Origin: Clostridia bacterium
GTDB lineage: Bacteria; Bacillota; Clostridia; Oscillospirales; Acutalibacteraceae
Assembly (NCBI GenBank): GCA_017441385.1
Contig: JAFRXY010000090.1
Coordinates: 30,392 to 94,391, forward strand
Direction of reading: 5' to 3'
Length of the DNA: 64,000 nt
Part shown: piece after piece, positions 42,902 through 51,988 of the stretch
How the letters are laid out: each line of letters opens with the position of its first letter
How positions within the stretch are numbered: the stretch's first letter is position 1
Program-made: the position numbers and the translations under genes
Notes under the pieces: model-generated
What the model was told of the DNA's origin: nothing
Databases searched by the model: none
What the model saw: the letters and a program-made list of their open reading frames with translations, nothing else

Positions 42902-44959
42902 TTATACATTTTTGTACCCCACACGGATGGCCGACGGGGTTTCTTCGGGTGAGATCTTATTTCCCTGCCTTCTCTCCACCGCTTCCACCGAGATGACGGA
43001 GCCTTCGTCACTCATACGCAGCAGACCGCCTTCGCTGAGAATCCGCATGGACGTGAGCATGGCGGCAAATCCTACCCCCATTCGCTTCAAACGGCAGCCA
43101 AGCACATCTGCCTCTCCCCTGTAACCGCCCGAAACGGCGCGGTAGACAATTCCCAGCATAGCGCGGGTGGGCTTTAGCTGATCGGTTTCTTCGTCGGAAA
43201 GCGGCTCGCCGCGCAGCATCTTTTCAAAGAGCTGCCTTCCTCCTTTGATTTCGTCAAAGTGCGTTTCGGAAAGCCTTATGTCCCTGACGATGACGGTCAG
43301 GCTCTCCCTGCCGCGATAGATGGATTTATCCAGCGTCACCGCAATGTCCACCGTGTCGCCAACCTTAAACGGGAAATCTTCATCGGCTGTGGAAAATTTC
43401 ATAGCGGTAATGACAGCGCCGTTCCGCTCCATCGTCAGCCGCTGGTGTTTCCCTCCTCCGGCGCCGTAAATATCGGAAATTTTCAATCCCATGACCGCGA
43501 TGACCGGCGTTGAATTATCCGCGCCGAAGGGTTCCAGCAGCTGTGAAGCGTCGCAGAGCTGCAATGTGACGGCGGAAGGCGGGAGCTGACAGTCAATATT
43601 CAGCACAGGCGAGGGCATGACGGGGTATTTCTCCCGCGCGTAATCATTGATCGCCCTGCGGAATGGATCTATGTTTTCGGTCTTCAGATTGATTCCCGCT
43701 GCAAGAGTGTGCCCTCCGAACCCCGTAAGGGTATCGGCACAGGCGGAAATGGCCTCGTAAAGCGAGAATCCCTCAATGCTGCGGCCGGAGCCCTTCGCCC
43801 TGTCACCTTCATAGGATATGATAAAGCAGGGCTTTCCGTACCTCTCGCAGATTCTGGAGGCGAATATTCCTACCACGCCGCCGTTCCAGTTTTCTCCGGC
43901 TATCACGATGACACGGTCGTAGAGAACGGAACTGTCCTTTGCCAGCATTTCCGTGACCTCGCGGTCAATAATCTGCTCGATGGCCTGACGTTCCTTGTTC
44001 TGAGCGGTAAGCTCTTCCGCAAGGTAGGAAGCCTCCTCGTCGTCTTCGGTAATGAGCAGCATGACGGCATGAGATGCTTTGCCCAGCCTGCCGGCGGCAT
44101 TCAGCCGGGGCGCTATCACAAAGGCGATGCTGGTGGAAGTGATTGTTTTGCCGCTCAGTCCCGCCATATCGATGAGGGCGCTCAGTCCCGGACGGCAGGA
44201 ACTTTGCAGCTGGCGCAATCCCAGCCGGACGAGCCGGCGGTTTTCTCCGGTAAGGCTGACCACATCAGCCACCGTGCCGAGCGCCACCAGATCGCCGCAG
44301 TTTTCCATGACAGCCATGCTGTCTCCTTCAAGGGCGCAGACCAGCTTGAATGCCACACCCACACCGGCGTATTCCTTAAAGCGGCAGAGACTGTCCTTCC
44401 TGTGCGGGTCAACCACCGCAACGGCGGCGGGAAGATCGTCACCCTCCTGATGGTGATCGGTAATGACCACGTCGATTCCGAGCGATCCGGCGTAAGCGAC
44501 CTCATTGACAGCCGAAATACCGTTGTCCACCGTGACAATCAGGTCAATATTCATCTCGTGCAGCGAATCGACCGCCTGACAGTTGAGTCCGTATCCTTCG
44601 CCTTCGCGGTCGGGAATGTAGTACATGACATTCGCGCCCACAGATTCAAGATAGGAAAACAGCAGCGCGGTGGAAGTGACGCCGTCCACATCGTAATCGC
44701 CGTATACCGCGATTCTTTCAAAACGGTCAATCGCGCGTCGGATGCGGCTGACCGCCTTGTCCATGTCGATAATGTCAAAAGGGTCGATAAATTCTGCGGT
44801 ATCGTCGTCAAGCCCCAGCATATCGCTGATCTGTTCATCCGAGCAGAAGCCCCTCGATGTGAGCAGGTGGGCGGCGAAACCGTCGATTCCGAAGCGCTGT
44901 GCCACGCTGCGGGAGAGCACTTTATCCGATTTGGCTATCTGCCACCGGCGAAAGGACAT
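42902..44959 (-). CDS. recJ: Single-stranded-DNA-specific 5'-3' exonuclease RecJ
   Basis: A 685-residue DHH-family nuclease used in recombination and mismatch or base excision repair. Motifs I-IV are visible: AVYGDYDVDGVTSTAL, VTVDNGISA, VITDHHQEGDDLP (DHH) and VALGTVADVV. DHHA1 contains GGHTLAAG, then an OB-fold domain and a C-terminal extension of about 100 residues as in other Clostridia. The start is the ATG after GGAGGTGAGTCCA. It is upstream of relA, separated by a small hairpin. Confidence 0.96.
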   Translation of the reverse strand: MSFRRWQIAKSDKVLSRSVAQRFGIDGFAAHLLTSRGFCSDEQISDMLGLDDDTAEFIDPFDIIDMDKAVSRIRRAIDRFERIAVYGDYDVDGVTSTALLFSYLESVGANVMYYIPDREGEGYGLNCQAVDSLHEMNIDLIVTVDNGISAVNEVAYAGSLGIDVVITDHHQEGDDLPAAVAVVDPHRKDSLCRFKEYAGVGVAFKLVCALEGDSMAVMENCGDLVALGTVADVVSLTGENRRLVRLGLRQLQSSCRPGLSALIDMAGLSGKTITSTSIAFVIAPRLNAAGRLGKASHAVMLLITEDDEEASYLAEELTAQNKERQAIEQIIDREVTEMLAKDSSVLYDRVIVIAGENWNGGVVGIFASRICERYGKPCFIISYEGDRAKGSGRSIEGFSLYEAISACADTLTGFGGHTLAAGINLKTENIDPFRRAINDYAREKYPVMPSPVLNIDCQLPPSAVTLQLCDASQLLEPFGADNSTPVIAVMGLKISDIYGAGGGKHQRLTMERNGAVITAMKFSTADEDFPFKVGDTVDIAVTLDKSIYRGRESLTVIVRDIRLSETHFDEIKGGRQLFEKMLRGEPLSDEETDQLKPTRAMLGIVYRAVSGGYRGEADVLGCRLKRMGVGFAAMLTSMRILSEGGLLRMSDEGSVISVEAVERRQGNKISPEETPSAIRVGYKNV

Positions 44960-45104
44960 TGGACTCACCTCCTTGCATACGATAAAAACGAAAAGATAAG
45001 ATAATTAATATCATACCATATTTCGCGGTTATTTGCAAGGTCTTATTGCAAGAATGTCAATATTTTTTTAATTTTTTTTGAAGTATTTTCAAATTATTTC
45101 AAAA

Positions 45105-45165
45105 CGAAAAACCGGCGCGTATCTTCAAAGACTGCCCCGAAAGCAATCCGTCCGATACGCGCCGG
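45105..45165 (-). terminator. Terminator after the small membrane-protein gene
   Basis: Minus strand: a perfect 12-bp stem CCGGCGCGTATC/GATACGCGCCGG with a loop of about 30 bases, followed by a T-rich stretch. Confidence 0.85.
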
Positions 45166-45179
45166 AATGATTCTTCCAC

Positions 45180-45374
45180 TCACTTCATTGCGCTGAACAT
45201 GTTATCGACGGCTTCGTTTACCGCGTCGGCAGCGTGCATCAGCTTTCGGCGAAGCCTGCGTCTCGCCGTCGTCCCGCACATGCCCGAAACGCCGCAGCAG
45301 GCAGCCGCGCCGACGGCAATTCCCAGCAGCAGCCAGAGTCCAATGCCGGCGGAAGATTGTTTTCGACTCTGCAT
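45180..45374 (-). CDS. Small single-pass membrane protein
   Basis: A 64-residue hypothetical protein with one hydrophobic, Cys- and Gly-containing segment (GIGLWLLLGIAVGAAACCGV, about 10-30) and a basic region with a short amphipathic tail. Its length and layout resemble small YtxH-like clostridial proteins, but it is not recognised. Support comes from a purine-rich RBS region, and the strong terminator directly downstream indicates a real transcript unit. Confidence 0.55.
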   Translation of the reverse strand: MQSRKQSSAGIGLWLLLGIAVGAAACCGVSGMCGTTARRRLRRKLMHAADAVNEAVDNMFSAMK

Positions 45375-45587
45375 TTTCTTTCTAGTCCCCTTCCGTAATT
45401 CATTGGTGATGATGAACAGTGTTCCTTGCTATTCTTCCGTAACGCGGCAGGCAATGGCTTTCCCGATAAAGTCTTAAGAAAATTTGGCCTGCCGCATTTT
45501 TATTATTGACATCGCGGCAATTTTCATTCATTATATATGTGTATGCATGATTCAACCGATCAACCCAAAGGAGAATTCCGCAACAAA

Positions 45588-46091
45588 ATGCCTGTACTTA
45601 ACATTGTTCTGGTCGAGCCGGAGATACCTCAGAATACCGGCAATATCGCCCGCACCTGCGCGGCCACCGGCGCGCGCCTGCATCTGGTGGAGCCTATGGG
45701 CTTCACGCCGGACGACAAAAAGCTCAAACGCGCCGGCCTTGATTACTGGCACCTGCTTGACATCACTTACTACAGCAGCCTTGACGATTTCTTTGAGAAG
45801 AACGCGGGCGGCAGCTTCTATTTTTTCACCACAAAGGCGCTGCACGCGCATTCCGATATTCACTACCCGGACAACGCGTTTCTCGTCTTCGGCAAAGAAA
45901 CGGCAGGACTGCCGGAATCGCTGCTGCACGCCAATCCGGAACGCTGCGTGCGTCTGCCCATGCGCGGCGAGGCCCGCAGCCTGAATCTTTCCAATGCCGT
46001 GGCGGTAGGGGTCTATGAGGCGCTCCGCCAATGGGATTATCCCGAACTGCAAAACCAAGGCAGACTTCGGGAATACAACTGGGACGAATAG
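45588..46091 (+). CDS. trmL: tRNA (cytidine/uridine-34 2'-O)-methyltransferase
   Basis: A 167-residue SPOUT methyltransferase (YibK/CspR type) that methylates the wobble ribose of certain tRNA-Leu species using S-adenosylmethionine. Characteristic blocks are LNIVLVEPEIPQNTGNIART, HLVEPMGF, FLVFGKETAGLPESLL and RSLNLSNAVAVGVYEALRQ, the knot region. The start is the ATG at MPVLNIV, the family N-terminus, with AAAGGAG 14 bases upstream (somewhat long). It is followed at 15 bp by the Rnf-like pair. Confidence 0.93.
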   Translation: MPVLNIVLVEPEIPQNTGNIARTCAATGARLHLVEPMGFTPDDKKLKRAGLDYWHLLDITYYSSLDDFFEKNAGGSFYFFTTKALHAHSDIHYPDNAFLVFGKETAGLPESLLHANPERCVRLPMRGEARSLNLSNAVAVGVYEALRQWDYPELQNQGRLREYNWDE

Positions 46092-46106
46092 GAGTATCAT
46101 ACGGAT

Positions 46107-47180
46107 ATGTCTGAAGATTTTATGGTAAGCGCCGCGCCCTATTTCCGGCAGTCGGACACACAGCTTTCCACTACCGTACAGAGAATCTGCGCGCTGTGCA
46201 TTCTGCTGCCCCTGCCGCTGCTCCATTACGGAGGGCGCGCGGTGCTCATGGTGATATTCGGGGTTCTTACGGCGGTCGGCGCGGAGGCGCTCTGGAATTA
46301 TCTGGCAAAGCGCGGACAGACGGTTTCCGACCTGACAGCGGTGGAAACCGGACTCGCCTGCGCCATGCTGATGCCGGCGTGCGCCCATTATCAGCTGGTG
46401 ATATTCACCGCCGGAACCGCCGTGACGGTGGGCAAAATGCCCTTCGGCGGAAGGTTCCGCACGCCGTTTGTACCGGCTGCTGTCGGGTACTGTCTGGCGG
46501 CTGTCTGTTTTCCGGCCGAAACATTCACTTATTCCCAGTTGAATGAAAACGTAACCGCCCGGCTTTTCGCATTCGGATCGAACGATTCTCTGCCCCCCGC
46601 GTTCTCACAGCTTGCGCAGCTGCGTCAGGGCGAAGATCCTTTCACACACATTAACGAATATCTGCTGGGCGAGGTCGCAGGCCCGCTCGGAACCACTTCC
46701 GTGGTGCTTCTGGTGATTGCGGCGGTCTGGCTGTTTATCAGCGGAAATCTCGCGTGGCAGTGCGTTCTTTCCTTCATGGCGGCCATTGCGGTTGTATCCT
46801 TTGCCGTACCCTACCACACCGCTTCCACTTTTATGTATATCGTCTACGATCTGCTGGGCGGTTCCACTTTTTTCTGCTGCATTTTTATGGCCGCCTATCC
46901 GAATTATTGTCCCAAGCTGGCGACTGCCCGGTATTTCTGGGGAGGTATCTGCGGCGCTCTCGCCGTTATCATTCAGCACTTCGGCAGCGTGGAGGCAGGA
47001 GGCGTCTTTGCCGTGCTGATCATGACGCCCTTTGCCGACGCCTTCGACCGCATGGTGTGGCACTTCCGCAGCAGGGGAATTTCCTACCGTTCAGTCAAAA
47101 AGAAACTGGGCGAACGGATAAAATACCGCATGAAAACACAGCAGGAGCGTGAACTTGATGAATTCAAGAAGACGAGGTAG
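46107..47180 (+). CDS. RnfD/NqrB-like membrane protein lacking the flavinylation motif
   Basis: A 357-residue membrane protein with about nine hydrophobic helices, related to RnfD/NqrB. Similarity is clear in PYFRQSDTQLSTTVQRICAL at the start, GGRFRTPFVPAAVG (usual form GG-N-FNPA-G) and LLGEVAGPLGTTSVVLLVIA. The SGAT-type threonine to which FMN is covalently bound in RnfD was not found. Only an RnfE-like gene follows; rnfA, B, C and G are absent here. It therefore may not be part of a redox pump. The two genes overlap by 23 bp, so they probably form one complex. Confidence 0.8.
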   Translation: MSEDFMVSAAPYFRQSDTQLSTTVQRICALCILLPLPLLHYGGRAVLMVIFGVLTAVGAEALWNYLAKRGQTVSDLTAVETGLACAMLMPACAHYQLVIFTAGTAVTVGKMPFGGRFRTPFVPAAVGYCLAAVCFPAETFTYSQLNENVTARLFAFGSNDSLPPAFSQLAQLRQGEDPFTHINEYLLGEVAGPLGTTSVVLLVIAAVWLFISGNLAWQCVLSFMAAIAVVSFAVPYHTASTFMYIVYDLLGGSTFFCCIFMAAYPNYCPKLATARYFWGGICGALAVIIQHFGSVEAGGVFAVLIMTPFADAFDRMVWHFRSRGISYRSVKKKLGERIKYRMKTQQERELDEFKKTR

Positions 47181-47742
47181 AGCCTCGGAGTCGGAACTGC
47201 GGCATCCTATGCTTCTGGACGGCGCAGGAATCGCTACCATCGCTGCCGCCTGCACGACGGCGGCCAATTCTCTGACCCTTTCCGCCGTCATGCTGGTGCT
47301 TTGCTGCGGAATGGCGACGGTCTATATTTTTGAGCGCGGTGAATATATGCCCCCGATGCTTGGTGTGATTTATCTTGTCTCTGCGTCTTTTATCGTGTGT
47401 ATCTGCGGGAAAATACTTATTCTGATTGCAGAGGCAACCGCGGAGAGCATAGGAATGTATCTCCCTCTGGCGGCTGCCGACGCGCTGGTGCTGGCAAGGC
47501 TGCAACCTGATTCGCCCTTTGTTTCACCCTCCGACGCCCTTCCTCACGCACTGGAACACTGGTGGCTGTATGCTCTTATGGCTGTACCGATTGGAATTTT
47601 ACGGGAAATACTCGGCAGCGGCACCTTGCTTGGCGCAAAATTCTTTATCAGACTCAACGCGGGAGGAATGACGCTTCCTTTTGCGGGATTCATTATGCTG
47701 GGGTTCGGTCTGGCCATTTATAATCGCTTCTCCGAAAAATGA
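47158..47742 (+). CDS. RnfE/NqrD-like membrane protein lacking the iron-sulfur cysteines
   Basis: A 194-residue membrane protein with six hydrophobic helices and the RnfA/RnfE fold, for example IGMYLPLAAADALVLAR and PIGILREILGSGTLLG. In RnfA/RnfE/NqrD/NqrE, two half-membrane cysteines hold a shared iron-sulfur centre: here the first (usual GLCP) and the second (usual NCAI) positions read Ala. The start is the ATG 10 bases after AGGAGC inside the previous gene. It is likely to work with the RnfD-like partner in a non-redox or altered role. Confidence 0.8.
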   Translation: MNSRRRGRASESELRHPMLLDGAGIATIAAACTTAANSLTLSAVMLVLCCGMATVYIFERGEYMPPMLGVIYLVSASFIVCICGKILILIAEATAESIGMYLPLAAADALVLARLQPDSPFVSPSDALPHALEHWWLYALMAVPIGILREILGSGTLLGAKFFIRLNAGGMTLPFAGFIMLGFGLAIYNRFSEK

Positions 47743-47858
47743 ATTCGATGTCCTTATTCACATTTGCTAAAGTAACAAAAAATTAACTTAATCCAATTCA
47801 ATATATGATATAATTAAACGAAAACAAGTTCATTCTTTTCGGTTTGGAGGTTCAGATC

Positions 47859-49187
47859 ATGTTGTTTTCCAAAAATAAAAAGAAGACCGATAACAGCGCG
47901 GATGAATTAGAGGACGATTTTTCCGATGACTTTTTTTCGGATGATGATTTTGGTACGGAATCCTCGCAAAGTGTCGTTATTCAGCCCGCAAAGCATAACC
48001 ATTCCGGCGTAAGTCCGGAGCCGATCAATCTTAGCAGCGATGCGCCGACGCAGCAGCCGTTTTCACCCCAGCTCACACCTGCTTCCAATATCTCTTCCGT
48101 GTCCGGTTACCGTGATGTGCCGGAGTATTACGCTGCCAACGAATATCCGGAAGTTTCGGATAATGGAACCGTCCCTGTTTATCAGGAAGTTCCCGCTTAT
48201 CAGGAAGTTCCCGCCTATCAGGAAGAACCCACCTATCAGGAAGTTCCCGCCTATCAGGAAGAACCCGCCTATCAGGAAGTTCCCGCCTATCAGGAAGAAC
48301 CTGCTTATCAGGAAGAACCCGCCTATCAGGAAATTCCCGCTTATCAGGAAGAACCCGCCTATCAGGAAATTCCCGCCTATCAGGAAGAACCTGCCTATCA
48401 GGAAGAACCAGTTTCTCCTAAACCGGAGAAATTTCAAAAAACGCCTGCGGAGCGCCTGATTGATTATGCTGACTGTCACTACAAATTAATTCCGACCGGC
48501 ACAGAAATAGATCTGCTTAACCGCAAATACCTTTACGCCCTTCATTACGGCAAAGAATGGGATTACACCGCGGTTTTGATTCCTGTTTCCGAGGAGCTTG
48601 CGGAAAAACTCTGCTGCGACGAGCGAGGCAGACAGATAGACTATGACAAACTGCGCCAAATGCGCAAGAAAGCCATTGCCGATACGGCATGGGTATCCGG
48701 AACAGATAAGATAGAGTCTGTCTATGCCCGAAAAACCGCAATGATGGAAAGAAAGGGCATTCACATTGATGAATTCGAACGCTCCGGTGCAAGAGGCGCG
48801 TCGATCACCTGTTTCAGTTCTTTTTCAAAGAACGGTTATACCACCAAGGATATCCTTCTTGTGCAGGTGCCTGTTTCGGATCCGTGGAAAGTATTCGCAT
48901 GGTTCCCCATCGGCGGCATCAACGGAGCGCCGTCAAACGAAGATCTGATCATGGTTTCAAAGCACTGGAACGAGCTTTGCGGAGCGGTGCCCGCAGTGCT
49001 TGGGTACGGCGTTGTGGAATATTTCGTGCCAAACGGTACGCCGTCCTATGAAACTTCGCTCAGGATCGCCCGCGAACAGTTCGCGCTTTGCCATGAACGT
49101 GTGCTTCGTCTGACACGCAGCCACACACTGGGCGAACTGGTAGATACCCTTACCAAATCATACGTGTGGTATCTCGGCTGGAAATAA
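47859..49187 (+). CDS. DUF4253-type protein with (PAYQEE)n repeat region
   Basis: A 442-residue protein. The first 100 residues are acidic and low-complexity. Residues about 106-183 are 13 hexapeptides of the form P-A-Y-Q-E-E/V/I. The C-terminal part (about 195-442) is folded and resembles DUF4253 near its end (WNELCGAVPAVLGYGVVEYF, LRIAREQFALCHERV). There is no signal peptide or membrane segment. No function is known. The start follows TTGGAGG by 8 bases, and an AT-rich stretch with a TATAAT lies upstream, so it is probably transcribed alone. Confidence 0.8.
   Translation: MLFSKNKKKTDNSADELEDDFSDDFFSDDDFGTESSQSVVIQPAKHNHSGVSPEPINLSSDAPTQQPFSPQLTPASNISSVSGYRDVPEYYAANEYPEVSDNGTVPVYQEVPAYQEVPAYQEEPTYQEVPAYQEEPAYQEVPAYQEEPAYQEEPAYQEIPAYQEEPAYQEIPAYQEEPAYQEEPVSPKPEKFQKTPAERLIDYADCHYKLIPTGTEIDLLNRKYLYALHYGKEWDYTAVLIPVSEELAEKLCCDERGRQIDYDKLRQMRKKAIADTAWVSGTDKIESVYARKTAMMERKGIHIDEFERSGARGASITCFSSFSKNGYTTKDILLVQVPVSDPWKVFAWFPIGGINGAPSNEDLIMVSKHWNELCGAVPAVLGYGVVEYFVPNGTPSYETSLRIAREQFALCHERVLRLTRSHTLGELVDTLTKSYVWYLGWK
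48174..48407 (+). repeat. 13 tandem 18-bp units inside the DUF4253 gene
   Basis: Each unit codes for P-A-Y-Q-E-x, where x is Glu, Val or Ile; EE units alternate irregularly with EV and EI units. Only a few synonymous differences separate the DNA copies, so copy number may vary between strains. Confidence 0.95.
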
Positions 49188-49306
49188 CTACCGGCTTATC
49201 CCATAACCGCCTGAGCCATTTCATTATTTTTTTGCAGCGCAGTTGCATTCTCCGGAAAAATGTGGTAAAGTGATTTTATAAAACCAACGGAAGGGTGTAT
49301 CGTCCT

Positions 49307-49597
49307 ATGAAAAGAGTAAAGCACATTACAGCCCGAAAAGTGGGAATGAAACAGATAGATACCCGCGTTAAGAAAGTGAAAAACATTCCGGCATACTCCA
49401 AAAAAATCACCAGCATACGCACCGAACTCAGCGACGGATGCTATATGATCACATACTATTTCAAACGGGGGCCTTACGGCGAGCTTGTCGCGGAGGATAT
49501 CGATTCCGCCACCCACTTTGAACGCGCCGTCTACGACCCGATGAATCACATTATCGGCAGTACGTCAGGCCGCCTGACAGACAAAATCAGATGGTAA
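49307..49597 (+). CDS. Hypothetical protein
   Basis: A 96-residue basic protein. The first 45 residues are Lys/Arg-rich (MKRVKHITARKVGMKQIDTR); the remainder is a probable beta-rich fold (TELSDGCYMITYYFKRGPYG). It is not recognised. Supported by GGAAGGG 11 bases upstream, normal codon use and a strong shared terminator 4 bp after its stop. It is convergent with rpe. Confidence 0.65.
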   Translation: MKRVKHITARKVGMKQIDTRVKKVKNIPAYSKKITSIRTELSDGCYMITYYFKRGPYGELVAEDIDSATHFERAVYDPMNHIIGSTSGRLTDKIRW

Positions 49598-49600
49598 AAC

Positions 49601-49650
49601 AAAAAAAGCATTGCATTTCCCGCCGCAAAACGGGACTGCAATGCTTTTTT
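49601..49650. terminator. Bidirectional terminator between the hypothetical gene and rpe
   Basis: AAAAAAAGCATTGCA pairs with TGCAATGCTTTTTT around an inner CCCG/CGGG hairpin; A and T runs on opposite sides allow use in both directions. Confidence 0.9.
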
Positions 49651-49652
49651 GG

Positions 49653-50309
49653 TCAGATTTCGCTGCGTTCACTCAGCCGGCGGAATGCCTCCGCGCGGTC
49701 AGCCGCGCCGAATACCGCGTTGCCGGCCACCATCATATCCGCTCCGGCCTCAGCGGCAGTCCGCACATTGGCGGCATTCACCCCGCCGTCGATCATCACG
49801 GGAATACGCAGCTCCCGCGCGGCACATTCCGCCTTGATCGGGGCGATTTTCGCAAGGCACTCCGGCATCATGGACTGACCGCCGAAGCCCGGTTCCACCG
49901 TCATGATCAGAATGTGCTCCAGCCTGTCCAGATAGTTGAAAAGGACTTCCGGCGCGGTCTTCGGCTTGACCGAAAGTCCTGCCTTTTTTCCGCATTTGTG
50001 TATGAGATCAATGCATTCGTTCAGATCGCTGTCACATTCGGTATGTACCGTGATAACGTCTGCACCCGCCTTGGCAAAATCCTCTATGTAATCAATGGGG
50101 TCGGTCATCATCAGGTGAACGTCAAACACCATGTCGGTCAGCGGCCGCAACGCCTTCACCATCGAATATCCGAAGGTCAGATTGGGCACAAAATGGCCGT
50201 CCATGATATCGATATGAAGCACCTTTGCGCCGGCAGATTCAATTTCCCTCACTTCCTCCCCCATTCTTGTGAAGTCGGCGGAAAGCAGCGACGGGGCTAT
50301 GATTGCCAT
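49653..50309 (-). CDS. rpe: Ribulose-phosphate 3-epimerase
   Basis: A 218-residue TIM-barrel enzyme of the pentose phosphate pathway that interconverts ribulose-5-P and xylulose-5-P. Motifs: IIAPSLLSADFTRMGEEV, HIDIMDGHFVPNLTFG (metal His/Asp), DVHLMMTDP, MTVEPGFGGQSMM and MIDGGVNAANV. The start at MAIIAPS matches the family N-terminus and has AAAGGA about 9 bases upstream. It follows nnr closely on the same strand. Confidence 0.96.
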   Translation of the reverse strand: MAIIAPSLLSADFTRMGEEVREIESAGAKVLHIDIMDGHFVPNLTFGYSMVKALRPLTDMVFDVHLMMTDPIDYIEDFAKAGADVITVHTECDSDLNECIDLIHKCGKKAGLSVKPKTAPEVLFNYLDRLEHILIMTVEPGFGGQSMMPECLAKIAPIKAECAARELRIPVMIDGGVNAANVRTAAEAGADMMVAGNAVFGAADRAEAFRRLSERSEI

Positions 50310-50330
50310 ATCTATCAGTCCTTTATTCAA

Positions 50331-51878
50331 TCAGTTTTTCTCAATATCTCTGAAAATCTCGGAGAATTCCATGATGATGTCATTGGCCGCCATGGAATGC
50401 TGCGAGTATTTGTCGGCTGCGATATCACCCGCCATTCCATGAATGTGAACCGCACAGGCGGCGGCTTCTTCCGGCTTCATTCCCTGTGCCAGCAGCGAAC
50501 CGAGCAGACCGGCCAGCACGTCGCCGCTGCCTGATTTGGACATGCCGGGATTGCCCGTGAGATTGATGGCGATTCTGCCGTCAGGGGTGGCACAGACGGT
50601 GTTGGCGCCTTTGAGCACCATGTAAACCCCGAATGTCATCGCGAAGGAAGAAGCGACTTCCAGACGCTGGGACTGCACTTCGACATTCGTTTTGCCGACC
50701 AGACGGGCCATTTCACCCGGGTGAGGGGTCATCACGATAGGAGCCTTCGCCTCTCCCAGTACCCCCAGATCGTCCTTGATGGCATTGAGACCGTCCGCGT
50801 CAATGATGATCGGCACATCGGAATTGCGTATCACGGCTTCCACCACTTCGGTGACGTCTTTGCCCTTCCCCATGCCGCAGCCGATCATGACGGCTGTGGC
50901 GGTCTTCATTTTTTCAAGTATCAGAGGAATGGAATCCGCCGAGACGGTGCCGTTATCGCTGCTCCTGAGAAGGTGATAGACAGGATCCACCAGATTGCCC
51001 GCGACAATGGGATAAATCTCCGCCGGCACGGCCATTTCCACCATGCCGACGCCGGAAAGCACGGCCGCCTTGCCCGCAAATGTTGCGGAACCTGCCATGC
51101 CCATGCTGCCGCAGATGCAGAGCAGCTTGCCGAAGGTGCCCTTGTGGGTGTTGCTCGAACGCTTCGGGAAACAGCGGCGGACATCCTCATAATCAATGGT
51201 GGAAATGTGGTGTTCCTGCTCATGAATAACGTGTTCATCTATTCCGATCGCCGCCACATGCACCTCTCCGCAGTAATCCACGGCAGGATAAATGACGTGT
51301 CCCGGCTTGCGGGTGGAGAAGGTCACCGTGTGATCCGCCTTAACGCATGCGCCCGATACTTCGCCTGAATCGGAATCCACTCCGCTGGGCACATCTACCG
51401 AAACAACCGTTCCGCGTGAGGAATTGATCATTTCAATGACCTGACTGAGTTCGTCGCTGACCCTCCCGTGAAAACCGACGCCGAATATCGCGTCAACAAT
51501 AATATCGGAATTCTCGATGGTCTTTGCGAATTCCTGCCTGTCATCTTCCGCCGTGAAAGAGAGTGTCTTGATACCGGCGGCTTCGCTCTCTCTCAGGAAT
51601 TTCTTGGCGTCGTCGGTCGTCGGAGTGCCAAGCGCAAGCAGCACGCGGACTTTGGCGCCTCCTTCCAGCAGTCGTTTGGCAACCACAAAGCCGTCGCCTC
51701 CGTTGTTGCCGATTCCGCAGACCACCGCTACCGATTTGTTGGCCGAGCCTAAGATCTCATTGATCAAGCGACAGACCGACGCGCCCGCGTTTTCCATGAG
51801 CCGGGTATGATCGAACCCTCCGTTTGCGACCGCGTAATCTTCCAGTTTCTTGGTCTGTGCGTTGTTGAGTATAATCAT
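50331..51878 (-). CDS. nnr: Bifunctional NAD(P)H-hydrate repair enzyme (epimerase and dehydratase)
   Basis: A 515-residue fusion repairing hydrated NAD(P)H. The N-terminal YjeF_N epimerase domain (about 1-215) has the Rossmann loop VCGIGNNGGDGFVVAKRL. The C-terminal ADP-dependent dehydratase (about 225-510) shows KGTFGKLLCICGSMGMAGSA, VMTPHPGEMARL, TGNPGMSKSGSGDVLAGLLG and ACAVHIHGMAGD. The fusion arrangement is common in Firmicutes. It has a GGAGG 9 bases before the ATG and is probably cotranscribed with rpe. Confidence 0.96.
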   Translation of the reverse strand: MIILNNAQTKKLEDYAVANGGFDHTRLMENAGASVCRLINEILGSANKSVAVVCGIGNNGGDGFVVAKRLLEGGAKVRVLLALGTPTTDDAKKFLRESEAAGIKTLSFTAEDDRQEFAKTIENSDIIVDAIFGVGFHGRVSDELSQVIEMINSSRGTVVSVDVPSGVDSDSGEVSGACVKADHTVTFSTRKPGHVIYPAVDYCGEVHVAAIGIDEHVIHEQEHHISTIDYEDVRRCFPKRSSNTHKGTFGKLLCICGSMGMAGSATFAGKAAVLSGVGMVEMAVPAEIYPIVAGNLVDPVYHLLRSSDNGTVSADSIPLILEKMKTATAVMIGCGMGKGKDVTEVVEAVIRNSDVPIIIDADGLNAIKDDLGVLGEAKAPIVMTPHPGEMARLVGKTNVEVQSQRLEVASSFAMTFGVYMVLKGANTVCATPDGRIAINLTGNPGMSKSGSGDVLAGLLGSLLAQGMKPEEAAACAVHIHGMAGDIAADKYSQHSMAANDIIMEFSEIFRDIEKN

Positions 51879-51912
51879 TATGACAAAACCTCCTCAGAGA
51901 AAAAGATATTCT

Positions 51913-51956
51913 AAAAATCAAAGGGACAAGCGCACCCACAAGGGGCAGCCTGTCCC
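51913..51956 (-). terminator. Terminator after the DUF6106-like gene
   Basis: Minus strand: GGGACA and TGTCCC enclose a branched region with CCCC/GGGT pairing; TTTGATTTTT follows. Confidence 0.7.
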
Positions 51957-51988
51957 GGTGCCTGTAATACGGATATCCGGATGAAGAA

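Noticed and set aside
47940..47990. DDDFGTESS near the start of the DUF4253-like protein as another copy of the DDGFGTEV tail
   Set aside because: It is internal, lies in a generic acidic low-complexity stretch and lacks the terminal EV-x-M, so resemblance is probably chance.
48174..48407. Possible CRISPR-like array
   Set aside because: The 18-bp units are contiguous and in frame without spacers, so it is a coding tandem repeat; the same holds for 1360-1527.
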